This document shows positions 27,501 through 35,746 of a stretch of 64,000 nt of DNA, piece after piece (the stretch's first letter is position 1; each line of letters opens with the position of its first letter). The notes beneath the pieces were generated by a model. That model had not been told where the DNA came from, made no database searches, and saw nothing but the letters and a program-made list of their open reading frames with translations. The translations under genes and the position numbers were made by a program. This DNA is from Paraburkholderia antibiotica (GTDB lineage: Bacteria > Pseudomonadota > Gammaproteobacteria > Burkholderiales > Burkholderiaceae): NCBI RefSeq assembly GCF_012927125.1, contig NZ_JABBFZ010000006.1, positions 62,001 to 126,000 of the forward strand, read 5' to 3'.

Positions 27501-29517
27501 CGCGTACCCTCTTGTTGCGCAGACCCTCGCAGCAGGGATGGCCTGGACTTTCGCACTGCCTGCCGGTCTTTTCATTGAGCCAGTCGTTGGCGACACGCTG
27601 ACCTATACGGCTACTCTGTCGAACAGCCAGCCACTGCCCGACTGGCTGACGTTCGATCCGCTCACGCAGAGCTTCAGCGGCACGCCGCCCGACCAGACTA
27701 CCGGATCGCTCGCGTTGACGATTACCGCGACCGACCTGGGTGGACTGTCAACCAGCGTACCCCTCGGTCTGCAGGTCACCGCCGTCAACCACACGCCGGT
27801 TGTCAATGGTTTCCTCGGATTCCAGATGCTCAACGCGGGGACCGCATGGGATTTTGCGCTGCCTACCAATCTCTTCACCGAGCCGGTGGCGGGCGATACC
27901 CTGACTTATACGGCCACGCTAGCGAACGGGCAGCCGCTTCCCGATTGGCTGACGTTCGATCCGCTGACGCAGCACTTCAGTGGTATGCCTACCGATCAGG
28001 CTACTGGCTCGTTCGCGCTGAAGATTACGGCGACCGAGCTTGGCGGCCTGTCTACTAGCACAACGATGAATCTGCTGGTCAGCGCGGTCTACCAGGCGCC
28101 GACCGTGACGCAGACGCTCACGACGCAGACGTTTTCAGTTGGGAATGCGTGGAGCTATGCGCTGCCGGATACCCTGTTCAACGAGGCGATCGCGGGTGAT
28201 TCCCTGCGCTATACGGCAACGCTGTCGAACGGCCAGCCACTACCTGCCTGGCTCACATTCGATCCAGTCAACCTGACTTTCAGCGGGACGCCGACCGATC
28301 TGGCGGTCGGGGCACTCGCAGTGACGATCACCGCCAGCGATCTGCTCGGCCTGTCCGCGAAGACGACCTTGAACCTTCAGGTTGATCCGGTCCATCAGGA
28401 TCCGGTTCCCGTCGTGCCGCTGCCGGCTGCAGACGCTTACCAGTTGATCGCGCAGGGGCTTTCGTGGAGCTATGCGTTGCCCGCCGCCCTGTTTAGCCAG
28501 CCGGCGGTGAGCGAGCCACTGAGCTATACGGCGACCCTCGCGGACGGTAGCGCTTTGCCGGACTGGATGCAATTTAATCCCGCCACACTGACCTTCAGCG
28601 GCACGCCGACGCAAACGCTGGCTCCTGAGAACATCCTCATCACGGCTTCCGGCGCAGACGGGTTCTCGTCCTCGACCACGCTGAATCTGCAGGTGCAGGC
28701 TCACGTCTTGAGCGTCGCCGGGACGTTCCAGTCCGTCACTGCACAGGCCGCAGATACAGCGATCGTAGAAAGCGGCCTCCTCGCGAAAGTGAGCGCGGGT
28801 AACGATGATCATGTCCTGCTTGTCACGGGTCAGAGCGCTTCGGCCACACTGGGCAACGGAAACAATCAGGTCGTCCTCAGCGGACAGATGGGGACACTGC
28901 AACTGGGCGATGGCGACAACACGGTGCATATGCTTGGAACCGGCACAGTAACCGTTGGCAATGGCAGCAATGTCGTGATCATGGGCACTGGAACCATGAC
29001 GACATTGAACGCGGGGAACGGCGACAACGTGATCTCGATTGGCGGGTTTCTGGACACGGCCACGGTGGGGACAGGCAACAATTCAGTCACGGTAACAGGC
29101 CGCTCTGTGAGCCTGACGCTTGGTGACGGGACGGACATGGTGACGCTCGCTGGGGATGTCGATCAGGTGACTGTCGGGCATGGCACCTATCAGCTGGAAT
29201 ACAGCGGAGGCTTCGGTGTGCTGCACTTCGGCGCGGACGTGAACGCTGACCAACTGTGGTTCCAGCATGTTGGCCAGGATCTGGAGATCGATGTGCTGGG
29301 CTCGACCGAGAAGGTCACGCTGAAGAACTGGTACGCAGGCGCAGGGGAGCACGCCAGTACCCTCACGACCGGCGACGGCCATATGCTGTCCGACACGGGT
29401 GTTGAGCAACTTGTCCAGGCGATGGCAGCTTTTGCTCCACCGGCATCCGGCCAGACGACGCTCACTGCCGCACAGCAGGCGGCAGTGCAGCCGGTCCTGG
29501 CCGCCAACCTGATGTAA
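21544..29517 (+). CDS. giant type I-secreted RTX exoprotein: lipase + LysM + subtilisin-like + P domain + Ig-like repeats
   Basis: 2657 residues without an N-terminal signal peptide. Approximate order: class 3 lipase-like domain 1-260 (nucleophile Ser134 in GHSLGG, likely His251); LysM 391-438; EF-hand-rich region 565-720 (DANHDGVID, DANHDGKAD); RTX repeats 783-976 (GGSGDDTLIGGAGSD); cadherin-like 1049-1139; subtilisin S8 domain 1163-1480 with His1219 (NHATMVAG) and Ser1395 (GTSFATP); proprotein-convertase P domain 1493-1619; second RTX patch 1697-1756; four Ig-like/He_PIG repeats 1984-2383; glycine/aspartate beta-helix 2385-2555; RTX-associated C-terminus from 2560. At the expected catalytic Asp the protease has GEFEPGG, a Glu (1175), so protease activity is uncertain. 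The HlyB/HlyD/TolC genes directly downstream should export it. Confidence 0.9.
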   Translation: MATTTNSLPDQATGLRLAMAAYPAPTNSLPIDEQVPPGWLDITAVVSDFADGYGDQVNSSGVLENRFVVEINQNTKQIVICFKGSDALSNWTSDLTNGGASEYLKIVEQVQAVYDELVGDPLFAGYSFSTTGHSLGGAMAQTFALANGLDTQVYNSLPIPPSIIANGYFGSTDIDALIGQWQADGHVVSDVRTPNDIATFFYQAPIWGPYLSQETGQPVTYLPGAYLPEALKTVALTGLLPLSLPAFGLDHTMGMLFAAQAGLSIDPATGNYIIPAGQQDFAAVPSSARDELSQLSSSPVVNVVSDSDGTYTVTRQDGSTQWISVDSKTGETIVQQSGFFGVTQLTVKADGSYTEVVRTPDGTIGQYTVNALGTIVGYLPAVPVGVTLNPNQFYVDPIADTLDVISAVTGVSISALMGLNSDLGLLSSSQQIAVGQIINLPAADNSQSPTITVNPNPQAQTSVSNENQLADNAAGGYVEKSATSSIGFTDSTLNNTDFASSQMGSLASGGVRPGEVQLDPNAQPGSYLGQFYIDPATTDDPYAGLINAATLNGLAAMTTVNTYVDPILLDLTGNGVHMTDIANGVLFDTDHSGTLKRTGWADTTTGMLVYDDGSGQIHDVSQMLSEYFGGQAGSNGGPGQTPFKDGFAALASLDANHDGVIDSSDPVWNQLKVWVDANHDGKADAGELMTLDQLGITQINVKAVAAPIGETLDGNEVLASASFVINGQTREALAVDFLSAPVSNTFATQGDGTMVTSTSGASTTTAYTSSSAADETLDAGALGVNNIYAGRGNDTLIAAADGSWLVGGGGSNNYIGGAGNDVFVVSAKDNPQNIHGNGGIDTAIIVGNEGVTLNMAQAGLTIAEGGAGDDVIMSGGRAGVYIKGGSGDDTLIGGAGSDVIVGGSGHNTIIGGTGQAVIYAGPNGDTIYGAAGDSIIYAGGGDDHIYAGNGNDEIVVGRGNATIDGGGGINMVTFHGSYGDYEIVAVNGGYRVTDKIADRDGSVFLTNIQKLNFADISAVDLTLPNAMPVADNLTQDAAGQAFDHAQVHLISAAQLLANDQRMASQGPLHITEVGDAIGGTVSLTQAGDVLFTPDPTFTGMMSFKYGVADANGNVAATVENLANGQTAPMRASVTLLTEELPADPLLSQEWYLTDADILPVWADYTGKGVRIGEFEPGGTFATGPETFDYNHADLAANVDPAWLATQQANGTLPDAISNHATMVAGVMVAANNGTGGVGVAYDATLAGYYLANDGSDLSGLGHMVSYDIANNSWAFTQDFAGGQDKSLLSNAQYAADNGRGGLGTVIVAAGGNSRATGGSAQGSITNNNRFTIEVGAINAQGDLSTLQIGSTPFSSPGASLLVSAPGSNITSTSEMLLTDQGSTFGSDYSTMQGTSFATPIVSGIIALMLEANPNLGYRDVQEILALTARKINDPATSWSTNGATNLNGGGMHVSNDYGFGEVDARAAVRLAETWMTQQTGANERVYAAQSTAPAQTITAGGTLASSLTLNAGLSVEHVEVDLDLLVGRLGDVVVTLIAPDGTRSILLDREGKIPDGVTGASDSDVGDTRSGELQYTFMTTHDWGEQSSGTWTLEVTDAATGEPVTLNSWGLRTYGSATTADDTYFYTDEYASLVASDPSRAVLNDAVDGVAGGRNTINAAAVTGDTTINLRTGVASIGGTALSIVNPDQMQNIVTGDGNDTLVANDADALLDGGRGQNTLMGGAGKDLFVVHRRDGGLDTIVNFSAARGEMIDLVGFTGANFSDLVLTQQGTDVVIDLGAGQRIVLQNIDMASLTADRFAFQDTFVAPAAYVTSGATDTTPLEGMGVVTLDGGAAGVSLTGSSWSLAGTVYSHDSASSDLFVIAKQNGVSDYRNALRGFREGIDKLDLRALGITDFSDLVLAQSDRGVMNGVASIHGVYVSSISLGTTGQPLPLVYLDALDPSQLNASDFLFSQSSPDLAGEITDPVTDDTSPGNGANPTSQAPIVAYPLVAQTLAAGMAWTFALPAGLFIEPVVGDTLTYTATLSNSQPLPDWLTFDPLTQSFSGTPPDQTTGSLALTITATDLGGLSTSVPLGLQVTAVNHTPVVNGFLGFQMLNAGTAWDFALPTNLFTEPVAGDTLTYTATLANGQPLPDWLTFDPLTQHFSGMPTDQATGSFALKITATELGGLSTSTTMNLLVSAVYQAPTVTQTLTTQTFSVGNAWSYALPDTLFNEAIAGDSLRYTATLSNGQPLPAWLTFDPVNLTFSGTPTDLAVGALAVTITASDLLGLSAKTTLNLQVDPVHQDPVPVVPLPAADAYQLIAQGLSWSYALPAALFSQPAVSEPLSYTATLADGSALPDWMQFNPATLTFSGTPTQTLAPENILITASGADGFSSSTTLNLQVQAHVLSVAGTFQSVTAQAADTAIVESGLLAKVSAGNDDHVLLVTGQSASATLGNGNNQVVLSGQMGTLQLGDGDNTVHMLGTGTVTVGNGSNVVIMGTGTMTTLNAGNGDNVISIGGFLDTATVGTGNNSVTVTGRSVSLTLGDGTDMVTLAGDVDQVTVGHGTYQLEYSGGFGVLHFGADVNADQLWFQHVGQDLEIDVLGSTEKVTLKNWYAGAGEHASTLTTGDGHMLSDTGVEQLVQAMAAFAPPASGQTTLTAAQQAAVQPVLAANLM

Positions 29518-29524
29518 GCCTCAA

Positions 29525-29553
29525 GCCCGCCAGTTGCTTCCTGACTGGCGGGC
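29525..29553 (+). terminator. stem-loop between exoprotein and transporter genes
   Basis: GCCCGCCAGT (29525-29534) and ACTGGCGGGC (29544-29553) pair perfectly over 10 bp with a 9-nt loop, just after the exoprotein stop. No T tract follows, so it probably limits read-through or protects the 3' end rather than fully stopping transcription into the secretion genes. Confidence 0.5.
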
Positions 29554-29673
29554 CGACGCTTCGTTCAAGGCTCGGACCATGAGAGCCGGGTTCATCCCGC
29601 CAAGGGCGCTGCCTGTTTCTGTGCCGGCAGATACGCCCCGCGCGGTGAGATTTTCCCCAATGCAATTCCAATC

Positions 29674-31812
29674 ATGACGGCATTTCCGGATTCAGGTTTG
29701 TGGGCGCTGAAGTCCATGGCAGCCTTGCACGGTATCGCAGTAGACGAGGCGCAACTGCGCCACACGTTCGGACAGGATCTTTTCGACACCCAGCGGATTC
29801 TTCTGTCGGCGCAGTCGCTGGGTATGAGCGCGCGGGCTATCCGGCAAGATCCCGTGCGGCTGGACAAGGCTCCGCTGCCGGCAATCGCGCAGGAGCAGGC
29901 GAGCGGCTGCTATTTTGTGGTCGGCCAGTACCAGACGCGACCGGATGGCTCGGTCCATCTGCTCGTGCAGTCCGCGGGCGAGCCGCCGCGCGTGATTGCT
30001 CTGGCGGATTTTCTGGCGCTATGGTCGGGAGACCTGATCTTTTTCGCGAGCAAGGCCAGCTTTGTCAGCGCGATGGCGAAGTTCGACTTCTCGTGGTTTA
30101 TCCCGTCCATCGTCCGCTATCGCCGGCTGCTAGGGGAAATCCTGCTCATCTCTCTGGTGCTGCAGATCATCGGCCTCGTGACGCCCATGTTTTTCCAGGT
30201 CGTGATGGACAAGGTGCTGGTCAATCATGCCATGAAGACCCTGCATGTCGTGGCGATCGGCCTGATCTTCGCGACGCTGTTCGAGGCGGTACTGAACGGC
30301 ATCCGCAGTTGGGTGTTCGCTCATACGAGCAGCAAGATCGATGTTGAACTGGGCGCGCGTCTGTTCCGTCATCTGCTGGCGTTGCCGCTCGCGTACTTTC
30401 AGGCGCGCCGCGTAGGCGATTCGGTTGCGCGCATCCGCGAACTCGAGAACATCCGCTCGTTTCTGACCGGCAACGCGATGACTCTCGTGCTCGACATGAC
30501 GTTCTCGGTCGTATTTCTCGCAGTGATGCTGTGGTACAGCGTGTGGCTCACGCTCATCGTCGTCGCGTCCATTCCGCTGTACCTGCTGCTTTCGCTGCTA
30601 TTCACCCCGGTCATCCGCGCGCGCCTGAACGAGAAGTTCAACCGCAGCGCCGAGAACCAGTCGTTTCTGGTAGAGACGATCAGCGGCATCGACACGGTCA
30701 AGGCGATGGCAGTCGAGTCGCGCTGGATCCAGAAGTGGGAGAAGCAACTCGCGGCGTATGTGAGCGCGGGACTGTCGGTGACCAATGCGACGACGCTCGC
30801 CAGCGGCGGCGTGACACTCATCAGCAAGCTGGTGACGGCGGCGATCATGTGGATCGGGGCGACGCAGGTGATCGACGGCAAGCTGACGGTGGGCGAACTG
30901 GTCGCTTTCAACATGCTCGCGGGCCAGGTCTCCAGTCCGATCCTGCGGCTTGCGCAGTTGTGGAACGACTTTCAGCAGGTCGGTATCTCGATGGGGCGTC
31001 TGGGCGACATCCTCAATGCGCGCACCGAAGTAGCCGGGCAGAAGACACGTCTGCCGCAACTCGCGGGTGCCGTCACGTTCGATCAGGTGTCGTTCCGTTA
31101 TCGGCCTGACGCCGCCGACGTGCTCAGAAGCATCTCGCTTGCCGTTGCGCCAGGTGAGGTGATTGGAATCGTGGGCCGCTCGGGCTCGGGAAAGAGCACG
31201 CTTACACGACTGGTCCAGCGGCTGTACGTGCCGGACCGGGGTCGCGTGCTTATCGACGGGCAAGACATTGCGATCATCGACACGGCCTCGCTGCGCCAGC
31301 AGATCGGGGTCGTGCTCCAGGAGAACACGCTCTTCAATCGCACGGTACGCGAAAACATCGCGCTGACCCACCCCACGCTACCGATCGAAGCGATCGTGGA
31401 GGCTGCGAAGCTGGCAGGGGCGCACGAATTCATCTGCGAACTTCCCGAGGGCTATGACACGGTGGTGGGCGAGCATGGCACGGGGCTGTCCGGCGGCCAG
31501 CGCCAGCGCATCGCAATTGCCCGCGCACTGATCAGCAATCCCCGCATTCTGATCTTCGATGAGGCGACCAGCGCGCTGGACTACGAGTCCGAGAAGATTG
31601 TCCAGGACAACATGCGGCGTATCTGCCAGGGACGTACGGTGTTGATCATCGCGCACCGGCTGTCGGCGGTACGCGAGGCGAACCGGATCGTCGTCATGGA
31701 GCGCGGCCAGATTGCCGAAACGGGCAGCCATGCACAGTTGCTACGCGTGCCGGACGGTATCTACGCACATCTGTACGCGTTGCAGCAGGGCCATGTGGAG
31801 TGTGAAGCATGA
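29674..31812 (+). CDS. type I secretion ABC transporter, HlyB-type with degenerate C39-like domain
   Basis: 712 residues. Residues 1-130 form a peptidase C39-like domain without the catalytic Cys (SGLWALKSMAALHGI), as in HlyB-class exporters that bind RTX substrates without cleaving them. Six membrane segments follow (about 150-430). The ATPase has Walker A GRSGSGKST at 501-509, signature LSGGQRQR near 605, and Walker B ILIFDEATSALD near 626. It lies 156 bp downstream of the RTX exoprotein and overlaps the HlyD-like gene by 4 bp. It works in the inner membrane. Confidence 0.95.
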   Translation: MTAFPDSGLWALKSMAALHGIAVDEAQLRHTFGQDLFDTQRILLSAQSLGMSARAIRQDPVRLDKAPLPAIAQEQASGCYFVVGQYQTRPDGSVHLLVQSAGEPPRVIALADFLALWSGDLIFFASKASFVSAMAKFDFSWFIPSIVRYRRLLGEILLISLVLQIIGLVTPMFFQVVMDKVLVNHAMKTLHVVAIGLIFATLFEAVLNGIRSWVFAHTSSKIDVELGARLFRHLLALPLAYFQARRVGDSVARIRELENIRSFLTGNAMTLVLDMTFSVVFLAVMLWYSVWLTLIVVASIPLYLLLSLLFTPVIRARLNEKFNRSAENQSFLVETISGIDTVKAMAVESRWIQKWEKQLAAYVSAGLSVTNATTLASGGVTLISKLVTAAIMWIGATQVIDGKLTVGELVAFNMLAGQVSSPILRLAQLWNDFQQVGISMGRLGDILNARTEVAGQKTRLPQLAGAVTFDQVSFRYRPDAADVLRSISLAVAPGEVIGIVGRSGSGKSTLTRLVQRLYVPDRGRVLIDGQDIAIIDTASLRQQIGVVLQENTLFNRTVRENIALTHPTLPIEAIVEAAKLAGAHEFICELPEGYDTVVGEHGTGLSGGQRQRIAIARALISNPRILIFDEATSALDYESEKIVQDNMRRICQGRTVLIIAHRLSAVREANRIVVMERGQIAETGSHAQLLRVPDGIYAHLYALQQGHVECEA

Positions 31813-33152
31813 GCCTGCGTTATCGCTGGCAGGCGGCTGCCGACCTCCTCAGACGTTACCGCGACGTGTGGCGGCACTTCTGGTCCCGGCGCCGTGAACT
31901 GGATACGCCGGTGCTGCGTGCCGACGAAGCCGAATTCCTCCCCGCCGCGCTGTCGCTGCAGGCGAGACCGGTTTCGCCCGCAGGTCGCTGGGTCGCCCGC
32001 ATCCTGATGGCGCTAGTGGCCATTGCGGTGCTGTGGGCAACGCTGGGTCGCGTGGACATCATCGTCAACGGCCAAGGCAAGATTGTGGCGAGTGGCCGGA
32101 CCAAGACGATCTCATCGGTCGAGGTCGCGAGCGTCCATGCATTACATGTGGAGGAAGGGCGGACGGTGAAGGCGGGCGATACGCTCATCGAGCTGGATAC
32201 GCGCGAAACCGACAGCGAACGGGACAAGGCCGAAGGGAGCCGCCAGATGGCGCGTGTTCAGGTCGCAGGCGAAGAAAGCCTGCTCGCCGCCATCGCCAGC
32301 GGCAAAGCTCCACATCTCGCCCCGCTGCCCGACGTGAGCCCCGAGCGCTGGCAGACGGGAGCGGGTTATCTGGATGACCAGTGGGGCGACTACGTCGCCA
32401 AGCGTGCGCGGCTTGCGGGTGACATCGCGCGCTACGGCGCGGCGTTGCCGCTGGCGACCCGTCAGGAGGCCGACTACGCGGAACTGGCAAGGACGCACGA
32501 TGTATCGACCGATGCGTGGCTCCAGAAGCAGCAGGCTCGCATCGAGATCGCGGGGCAACTTGCGAGCGCGCGCAACCAGCAGGCGGAACTCACCGCCGAT
32601 ACGCGCAAGGCCGCGCAGGACAGGCTCGCGGAAGCCAACCGGCTGCTGGTGACCTCTGCACAGGACGCGCAGCGTGCGAGCGCACACGGTTCGTTGCTGA
32701 AGCTGACCTCGCCCGTGAACGGCACGGTTCAACAGCTCGCCGTGCATACGGTGGGCGGCGTGGTGCCCGCGGCGCAGCCGTTGATGCAGATCGTGCCGCA
32801 CGATTCGAACGTGGAATTTGAGGCGTTCATCGAGGACCGGGATGTGGGCTTCGTACGCGAAGGCCAGCGTGCGGCCGTGAAAATTGATGCCTTCGAGTAC
32901 ACGCGTTATGGCACGGTGCCCGCCGTGGTAAGCCACGTCTCGCGCGACGCGATCGAGGATGAAAAGAAGGGTCTGCGGTATTCGGTCAAGGTCGTACTCG
33001 ACAAGCCTGAACTGATGGTGGATGGCCGCATGGTGCCGCTCACGCCAGGCATGTCGGGGAGCGTCGAGATTCGCACCGGCACGCGTCGGGTCATCCAGTA
33101 TGTGCTTTCGCCATTGCTCCAGCATGCCCGGGAGAGCCTGCATGAGCGCTGA
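31809..33152 (+). CDS. type I secretion membrane fusion protein, HlyD-type
   Basis: 447 residues: cytoplasmic N-terminus, one membrane segment at about 58-76 (ARILMALVAIAVLWATLG), lipoyl-like half-motif (VHALHVEEGRTVKAGDTLIELD), a periplasmic helical hairpin (about 130-290), and the HlyD C-terminal beta domain (DRDVGFVREGQRAAVKIDAFEYTRYG). The start overlaps the ABC transporter stop (ATGA), showing translational coupling. It bridges the ABC exporter and the outer-membrane channel. Confidence 0.95.
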   Translation: MSLRYRWQAAADLLRRYRDVWRHFWSRRRELDTPVLRADEAEFLPAALSLQARPVSPAGRWVARILMALVAIAVLWATLGRVDIIVNGQGKIVASGRTKTISSVEVASVHALHVEEGRTVKAGDTLIELDTRETDSERDKAEGSRQMARVQVAGEESLLAAIASGKAPHLAPLPDVSPERWQTGAGYLDDQWGDYVAKRARLAGDIARYGAALPLATRQEADYAELARTHDVSTDAWLQKQQARIEIAGQLASARNQQAELTADTRKAAQDRLAEANRLLVTSAQDAQRASAHGSLLKLTSPVNGTVQQLAVHTVGGVVPAAQPLMQIVPHDSNVEFEAFIEDRDVGFVREGQRAAVKIDAFEYTRYGTVPAVVSHVSRDAIEDEKKGLRYSVKVVLDKPELMVDGRMVPLTPGMSGSVEIRTGTRRVIQYVLSPLLQHARESLHER

Positions 33153-34656
33153 CCTATACATGGAAATGCGCTGCGTGAGTGACCGTGCAGGGAAGGCAAG
33201 GCAAATGGCGCTGGTGGTGCTGGCGGCCACCGCCGTCCTGCTCACGACACACGATGTGAAAGCGTCCGATGTTCTGCCTGAGGTGACGGGACTGCCGGAT
33301 CTGGTGGCCGATCCACTACTGGCTCGTCCGCCTGTGCTTGATACGGGCGTCGCCCTGCCGGGTGATCGCGAGCGCACGTCGTGTCCGTCAGGTGTGAACC
33401 TCGCGGCGCCGCTTTCGCTCGCGGACGCTATTGACGTCGCACTGTGCAGTGATCCCGGTGTGATGCTCGCCTGGGCCAACATCAAGCTCCAGTCCGCCAC
33501 GGTAGGGGAGGCCCGCGCGGCGTATCTGCCGACGCTAAATGCGTCGGTCACAGGCATGCGCAACGACACGAGCTATCCGGCCTTTCCCGGCTCAGACAGC
33601 CATGTGAACGGCCACACCAGCTATGCCGCGCTGAACTGGCGGCTGTTCGACTTCGGTGAGCGCGCAGCGAACCGCAAGGCGGCAAACGACATGCTGGACG
33701 CGGCGCTTGCCAGCTATGATGCCGCACTCCAGAAAACGCTCGGGACCACCGTGCAAGCCTGGTTCGATGCCGTGACGGCGCAGGGCGCGAGTCGCGCCCG
33801 CACCGAGGCGTCGCGCCTGGCGGGCGAAACGCTGGCGGCAGCGCAACGCCGTGAAGAGAAAGGAGCCACCGGACGCAACGACACGCTGCAGGCGCAGACG
33901 GCATTCGCGCGTGCGCGGCTGGCTGCTGAGCGAGCGGCAGGCGAGGCGGACAAAACCATGGCCACGCTTGTCTACACGCTCGGTATTGCGGCGGGAACCC
34001 GACTCTTGCTGCCGGAGGACACTCCTGCGCCAACCGCACAAGGTGTCGATGACCTCGCCGCCTGGCTCGACGAGGCGAAACGGCGGCACCCGGCAATCAT
34101 CGCCGCCGAGAAGCAGTGGCAGGCGACGCGCAGCCGGATTGCGAGCGTCCGTTCGCAGGGGATGCCGACAGTGGACCTCGGGGTCAGCTTTTACCAGAAC
34201 GGCTATCCGAACCAAGGCCTCCAGACGGCACGTTCGAATACGACGATCATCGGCGTCACACTCACGATTCCGCTGTTCGAGGGGTTTGCTCGGACTTACA
34301 AGGTCCGGGAGGCGCAGGCCCAGGCGGAACAGGACGAAGCCCGTATGCAGGACACGGAACGGCAGGTACTGGGCGACGTGGTGAAGGCACACGCTGACGC
34401 TGTCGCCTCGCTCGGCGAACTGGATGCGTCGCGCACGCTGCTTGACTCGGCCCAGCTCGCGTTGACGTCTTCGCGCCGACGTTATGATTACGGCGTGGCC
34501 GATATTCTCGAAGTCCTCAATGCCCAATCGGCGCTTGCGGATGCGCAGCAGGAGCGCGTGCGTAGCGAGTCGGACTGGCGCTCAGCGCGCCTGAGGCTGC
34601 GGGCAGCAGCCGGTGTGCTGGGCCGCCAGCGGCTTGCCGGGATAGACGGTTCATAG
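33142..34656 (+). CDS. TolC-family outer membrane efflux protein
   Basis: 504 residues from ATG 33142, overlapping the end of the HlyD gene by 11 bp. An N-terminal hydrophobic segment ends near VKASD and looks like a signal peptide. Two OEP repeats follow (LSLADAIDVALCSDPGVMLAWAN..., then FEGFARTYKVREAQAQAEQDEARMQ and YGVADILEVLNAQSALADAQQ). It completes a dedicated exporter set (ABC, MFP, OMP) in one operon, so the exoprotein need not borrow a housekeeping TolC. Confidence 0.93.
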   Translation: MSADLYMEMRCVSDRAGKARQMALVVLAATAVLLTTHDVKASDVLPEVTGLPDLVADPLLARPPVLDTGVALPGDRERTSCPSGVNLAAPLSLADAIDVALCSDPGVMLAWANIKLQSATVGEARAAYLPTLNASVTGMRNDTSYPAFPGSDSHVNGHTSYAALNWRLFDFGERAANRKAANDMLDAALASYDAALQKTLGTTVQAWFDAVTAQGASRARTEASRLAGETLAAAQRREEKGATGRNDTLQAQTAFARARLAAERAAGEADKTMATLVYTLGIAAGTRLLLPEDTPAPTAQGVDDLAAWLDEAKRRHPAIIAAEKQWQATRSRIASVRSQGMPTVDLGVSFYQNGYPNQGLQTARSNTTIIGVTLTIPLFEGFARTYKVREAQAQAEQDEARMQDTERQVLGDVVKAHADAVASLGELDASRTLLDSAQLALTSSRRRYDYGVADILEVLNAQSALADAQQERVRSESDWRSARLRLRAAAGVLGRQRLAGIDGS

Positions 34657-34942
34657 CGACGCCTGGGCGGTGCCTGGGCGTGATGCGGTCGCGCTCGTGG
34701 GCTCACAACAGGGCAGAACAGAGTCGCTTGGCCGTATCGATCAGGCAATGCACGATGACGACCGTTTCGCTGATGTCGTGCGCCCGGCTGAAACCATATC
34801 GACCTGACCGGCGACTATGTACGGCATGCCAGCAAACGCGTCGCCAACGGGCAATTCCGGCTGCTACGCGGCAGAAAGTCGAATGGACCGTCTTGGCATA
34901 CGAAAAATCCGTTTCTTGAGGCCCCTTCGCCGACAACGACCG

Positions 34943-35746
34943 TTATCGAACGAGCCGACGCACCAGCAGCCCGTCGGCAAACCAGCGCCGCAACGCCGCC
35001 ATCAGATCAAACGGCGGCGTGCCGCGCACGTCGTCGTCCGCTGATTGCTGCGTCATGCCGGCGACCAACGCATCGCCGAGCGTCGCACCGCGCGCGAGCG
35101 CCGTCAGCGCAGCCCATTCCGATGCATCGATTTCGCGCAGCATCGGCGTCCAGCCATCGCGATAGACGAGCGTGCGGCTCGGCGCGTCGATCGAAGCCGG
35201 TATCGCGTGCCCGTCCGGCCGATGCGCGAGCCAGATCGCCGCGATCTGCCAGGCCGAAGCGTGCAGTGTTGCCGCGGGATGTAGTTCGAGCGGCCACGTT
35301 TGCGCCTCATCAACACCTGCAGCCGCGAGATCGTCAAGGCGGAGCGTCGGCGCATCGGCCGCGTAATTCGCTTCGTGCAGCGCCCATTCGAGTCGCGCGA
35401 CATCGGTGAAATAGGGGTAATCGTTCGCGGACGGCAATTGCGCGACGAAGGCGGGAAGCTCGGCACCGAAGCGTCGCAGGTCGCCGTCGCGCGACCCGTG
35501 CGCGTCGCCGTACGCATACGCCAACGTACGAAAGAACGCATCGCCGACCAGCGACTGCAGGACCGGATAAATCAGCGTCAGCGAGCGCGCATGGTGATAA
35601 CGCAGCGACGCCTGGTAGCGCGCGAGGCGGCGCGCGGTGGCGTCGTCGTTAGCAAGCCAGGGTGCCAGTGCCTCCAGCGACGCGGTGCGCTGCGCGAGTT
35701 GCGTGCCGAACAGCGTCTGCAGACGCGCGAGTTCTTCAGCCGTCAA
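34943..35746 (-). CDS. bufC: DUF2063 protein, BufC-like MNIO partner
   Basis: 267 residues from a TTG start (35746) behind GGGGAGA, overlapping the MNIO gene end by 11 nt. The sequence matches the DUF2063 family, which pairs with DUF692/MNIO enzymes and helps deliver the precursor peptide: [16 protein letters not shown] near the N-terminus, [25 protein letters not shown], then a second domain with [16 protein letters not shown]. It is convergent with the tolC-like gene; the 286 bp between them hold no clear gene. Confidence 0.88.
   Translation of the reverse strand: MTAEELARLQTLFGTQLAQRTASLEALAPWLANDDATARRLARYQASLRYHHARSLTLIYPVLQSLVGDAFFRTLAYAYGDAHGSRDGDLRRFGAELPAFVAQLPSANDYPYFTDVARLEWALHEANYAADAPTLRLDDLAAAGVDEAQTWPLELHPAATLHASAWQIAAIWLAHRPDGHAIPASIDAPSRTLVYRDGWTPMLREIDASEWAALTALARGATLGDALVAGMTQQSADDDVRGTPPFDLMAALRRWFADGLLVRRLVR

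Noticed and set aside
34703..34936. 77-codon minus-strand frame after bufC as a possible precursor peptide
   Set aside because: No signal peptide, scattered cysteines, and no DUF2282-like CYG/VPKGTC pattern; likely chance.
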